Positions 36,301 to 37,221 of a stretch of 37,221 bases of DNA are shown here, in pieces (the stretch's first letter is position 1; every line of letters starts with the position of its first letter). The position numbers and the translations under genes were made by a program. The stretch lies in assembly GCF_003865405.1 (NCBI RefSeq), contig NZ_RQVQ01000027.1, positions 1 through 37,221 on the forward strand, given 5' to 3'. The notes beneath the pieces are model-generated. The model was not told the DNA's origin, did no database searches, and saw nothing but the letters and a program-made list of their open reading frames with translations. The DNA comes from Paenimyroides tangerinum (lineage in GTDB: Bacteria; Bacteroidota; Bacteroidia; Flavobacteriales; Flavobacteriaceae).

Positions 36301-36846
36301 TATATCTTATCAGGAGAAAAAGATAAAGGATTAGAAGTAATTAAACGAGCAATTAATCTTGAATGGGTTCCCTTATTGGAAGATCCAGATGATTATTTAG
36401 AAACTATCAATACCTATTTCAATGATTATAAAGGTTTCGGTGGCAAAGACGATTTGTATAATTTTCAAACAGAAAAAGAAACTTACGATTTAAGATTTGT
36501 GCTGACTTGGACATCAAATGATTGTGATATTGATTTGCATTTGGTAGCACCATCAAAAGAACAATTTTCTTATAGTTCAACAAATAATGAAAACATCAAG
36601 TTTAATACGGATGTTACAACAGGTTATGGTCCAGAAGAAATTTTAATTAGAAATGCTGAAAAAGGCGATTATCAAGTTTTAATTGATTTTTATGCAGATT
36701 CATCTCAAATAATTCGTGGTCCAGTTGCATTAACACTTGAAGTTTACAAAAATTTTGGAAGACCAAATCAAGAACGAATTGAAAAAGTATTTTATTTAAC
36801 CGAAGCAAAAGACAATCTACCAGCAGGAATCTTTCGATGGGAATAA
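33352..36846 (+). CDS. Large secreted VIT / von Willebrand A protein with TPR and DUF2135 domains
   Basis: 1164 residues. Signal peptide about 1-18 (LCTLSAFGQ). VIT domain about 30-150 (DFVYGYALDINGILREAVAVEKSKAR is its conserved core). vWA domain about 248-370 with a complete MIDAS: D257-x-S-x-S261, T320 (DGGTQ) and D340 (FSDGMSNFG). A charged coiled coil follows (about 520-615). Residues about 720-850 contain LQEIVVMPYV and ELYGKHAKDGIIFVYT (831-846), which look like the hinge and plug of SusC/TonB receptors although no barrel exists. TPR-like helices are at about 900-1020, and a C-terminal DUF2135 domain starts at about 1044 (TWTSNDCDIDLHLVAP). Function unknown; likely periplasmic or surface metal-dependent binding protein. 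Confidence 0.9.
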   Translation: MKSKIIFFLLCTLSAFGQRSLIHISGDSLKKVEIQELEIKSTVFGNSAVTELTATIYNPFDSQLSGEINFPLNDGDFVYGYALDINGILREAVAVEKSKAREVFESIVSRGVDPGLVEKTQGNVFKTRIYPIPAKGTRTFKLEIFHQFTSNHSYYELKIPFSFTEKIQKSKTTIDVYGYEKENIINKSNFKVEKKSNYYKYTTLANSKDLILKLKKEENPTAFYQQKNDTYYYSINSVIKLNKKHNNNYNKICVLWDVSRSRKNADLKKEINFLKYLLKKTSFTDVQLIAFNNQIQVNKTFTKSDDLLKTIEKLDYDGGTQYGNLKNEISSSDMVLLFSDGMSNFGSENIEEIESKLFTVSASKITDFTKMKSIALANKGLYINLNESKNSNAAKLILSTRTTLNETKTWIDSYPKQNYSFNSNELNIIGKSKNLLNEISINISNPNQKIDFKKFIKIPKKIVDLEKIFALKQLDDLSLDAKANEKQIVEISKKYNLVSDFTSLLVLEDIYDYIKNEIYPPTKDLQELYDRNIEIIKIKKQIDLLDYENKALSYLKEHLEWSMKDGKTEILYADFKKLYNKNDDTIKLLKNKIRELEDELKEKGVDYTFSSRNDDFMNEPIPVLIFIQKTELENGKVSIKGNIKTNDEDSSYLLNDLIVEDYNNRQNMTALDSNLNFDIIVDTTKYYKIVFSSHMISNELISIYQSNVIRTEFNIKEQDLQEIVVMPYVPSTKQNLNIEELTKNSINDENYNIHLKDDNLYVIRRGFNQRLGKNPLVYFDLEPDNFNYLTKERLQEDFEDNDLSTFKSKENKFEWEDVFSLEILSPEKSVELYGKHAKDGIIFVYTNKFIQDENINLPANVSKFINQNLSVKKWSSNPEYIKILEKTSDENLYDKYLELAKTYGNGYAFYLITSDFFKNKKQPEAETILSNIAEIDLNNSANMRTLAYKLRSIGKPELAVPLFEKIFEYRPDEPISYRDLGISYILSGEKDKGLEVIKRAINLEWVPLLEDPDDYLETINTYFNDYKGFGGKDDLYNFQTEKETYDLRFVLTWTSNDCDIDLHLVAPSKEQFSYSSTNNENIKFNTDVTTGYGPEEILIRNAEKGDYQVLIDFYADSSQIIRGPVALTLEVYKNFGRPNQERIEKVFYLTEAKDNLPAGIFRWE

Positions 36847-36887
36847 ATTGGAATTAAATATTATATTAGCTCGATACCCTTACTTAA

Positions 36888-37100
36888 AATAATAAATGTG
36901 AAGAGTCTGAATTTAAGTCCTTTTCTGTTCTAAAAAATACAATAGTACAACATTATAATGGCATTTTAAATTATTTAGAAAAAAGTTCAAATGCTTCAGG
37001 GGAATCCTTTAATGCCAAAATTAAATACTTTAGAATGATGTATAAGGGAGTGAGAGATAAGTCCTTTTTCCTTTTTAGATTATCTAAACTTTTTGCCTAG
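36888..37100 (+). pseudogene. Transposase C-terminal remnant (ISAon1-like, ISL3-type DDE)
   Basis: An open frame of 70 codons, bounded upstream by TAA at 36885 and ending in TAG at 37098, has no start codon of its own near the left end. It reads KNTIVQHYNGILNYLEKSSN, ASGESFNAKIKYFRM and GVRDKSFFLFRLSKLFA, which match the C-terminal end of ISAon1-family transposases (pattern NxxAESFNAKIKxFRxxxRGVRDxxFFLFRLxKxFA), from my knowledge of the family. The catalytic domain is absent, so it is inactive. Bases just after the stop (TCCACAACTTTTGTAACTGA) resemble the DNA found at the end of such elements. It sits immediately downstream of the 5S gene of an rrn operon. Confidence 0.8.
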
Positions 37101-37161
37101 TCCACAACTTTTGTAACTGATCCCAAATTCTTACAATTCAATCTAAAACACATTTTAAATA

Positions 37162-37198
37162 TAACAAAAAAGTCCTTTACTTTTCAGTAAAGGACTTT
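37162..37198 (-). terminator. Terminator of the rRNA operon
   Basis: 12-bp perfect stem AAAGTCCTTTAC / GTAAAGGACTTT (37169-37180 with 37187-37198), loop of six, T-run on the minus strand. It starts nine bases after the 5S end. Confidence 0.88.
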
Positions 37199-37207
37199 CA
37201 AAAAAAA

Positions 37208-37221
37208 GGCAGCGACATACT
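37208..37221 (-). rRNA. rrf: 5S rRNA 3' end, partial
   Basis: The last 14 bases, read on the minus strand, are AGTATGTCGCTGCC, the usual 3' end of flavobacterial 5S rRNA, followed directly by a T-run and a strong terminator. Only the tail is in the window; the rest of the rRNA operon should lie to the right. Confidence 0.75.

Larger units (their letters stand above)
36847..37207. other. Gene-poor stretch between the VIT/vWA gene and the rRNA operon
   Basis: About 360 nt with no intact gene. It holds the transposase remnant at 36888-37100, a possible IS end just after it (about 37101-37125) and the rrn terminator at 37162-37198. Confidence 0.7.

Overview
The window is low-GC DNA from a member of the Bacteroidota, most likely a Flavobacteriaceae species (Flavobacterium/Myroides-like). 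The evidence is the gene content (Bacteroidetes-type DUF4295 ribosomal protein, a gliding/T9SS-style giant surface protein, Wzc with a Gly-Tyr tail, an ISAon1-like transposase remnant), the absence of clear Shine-Dalgarno sequences, and repeated matches to the flavobacterial promoter -7 motif TAnnTTTG upstream of genes. No species is claimed.

Layout. 1-4231 (minus): a small secreted protein followed 3 nt later by a giant CUB-PKD-P-domain repeat protein that runs off the left edge. 4453-8842 (plus): folE, cysS, yidD, lgt and an OmpA-family lipoprotein. 8951-11611 (minus): kynU and brnQ. 11814-13061 (plus): pepT. 13216-18669 (minus): ribosomal genes rpmB, rpmG and DUF4295 (the last apparently frameshifted), preceded by cinA, a small Hpt-like protein, an FAH-family enzyme, a DnaQ-like exonuclease and an FAD-dependent oxidoreductase. 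18758-19012 (plus): a small conserved-looking protein. 19035-21230 (minus): recQ. 21319-29046 (plus): an envelope block, kpsF-tatC-lptB followed by a nucleotide-sugar dehydratase, wza and wzc. 29248-30489 (minus): a MacB/FtsX-type permease. 30621-36846 (plus): hisS, a DUF4377-META-META protein and a 1164-residue VIT/vWA protein. 36888-37100: a transposase C-terminal remnant. 37208-37221 (minus): the 3' end of a 5S rRNA gene preceded, on the plus strand, by its terminator, so an rrn operon lies just beyond the right edge.

How the genes fit together. Much of the window is envelope biology: Lgt and YidD support lipoprotein and membrane protein biogenesis, KpsF and LptB supply and export lipopolysaccharide, TatC exports folded proteins, and the dehydratase-Wza-Wzc trio forms the core of a surface polysaccharide export machine without local glycosyltransferases. 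The remainder is housekeeping (tRNA synthetases, ribosomal proteins, folate, RecQ) plus amino-acid and peptide use (KynU, BrnQ, PepT).

I see no CRISPR array, prophage, toxin-antitoxin pair, recognisable defence system or tRNA gene. The most useful second looks are: the +1 frameshift in the DUF4295 ribosomal protein gene; a roughly 90-nt structured intergenic repeat at 16135-16226; the mosaic VIT/vWA protein carrying a TonB-receptor-plug-like segment; the coupled 140-residue protein upstream of the giant surface protein; and the IS remnant beside the rRNA operon.
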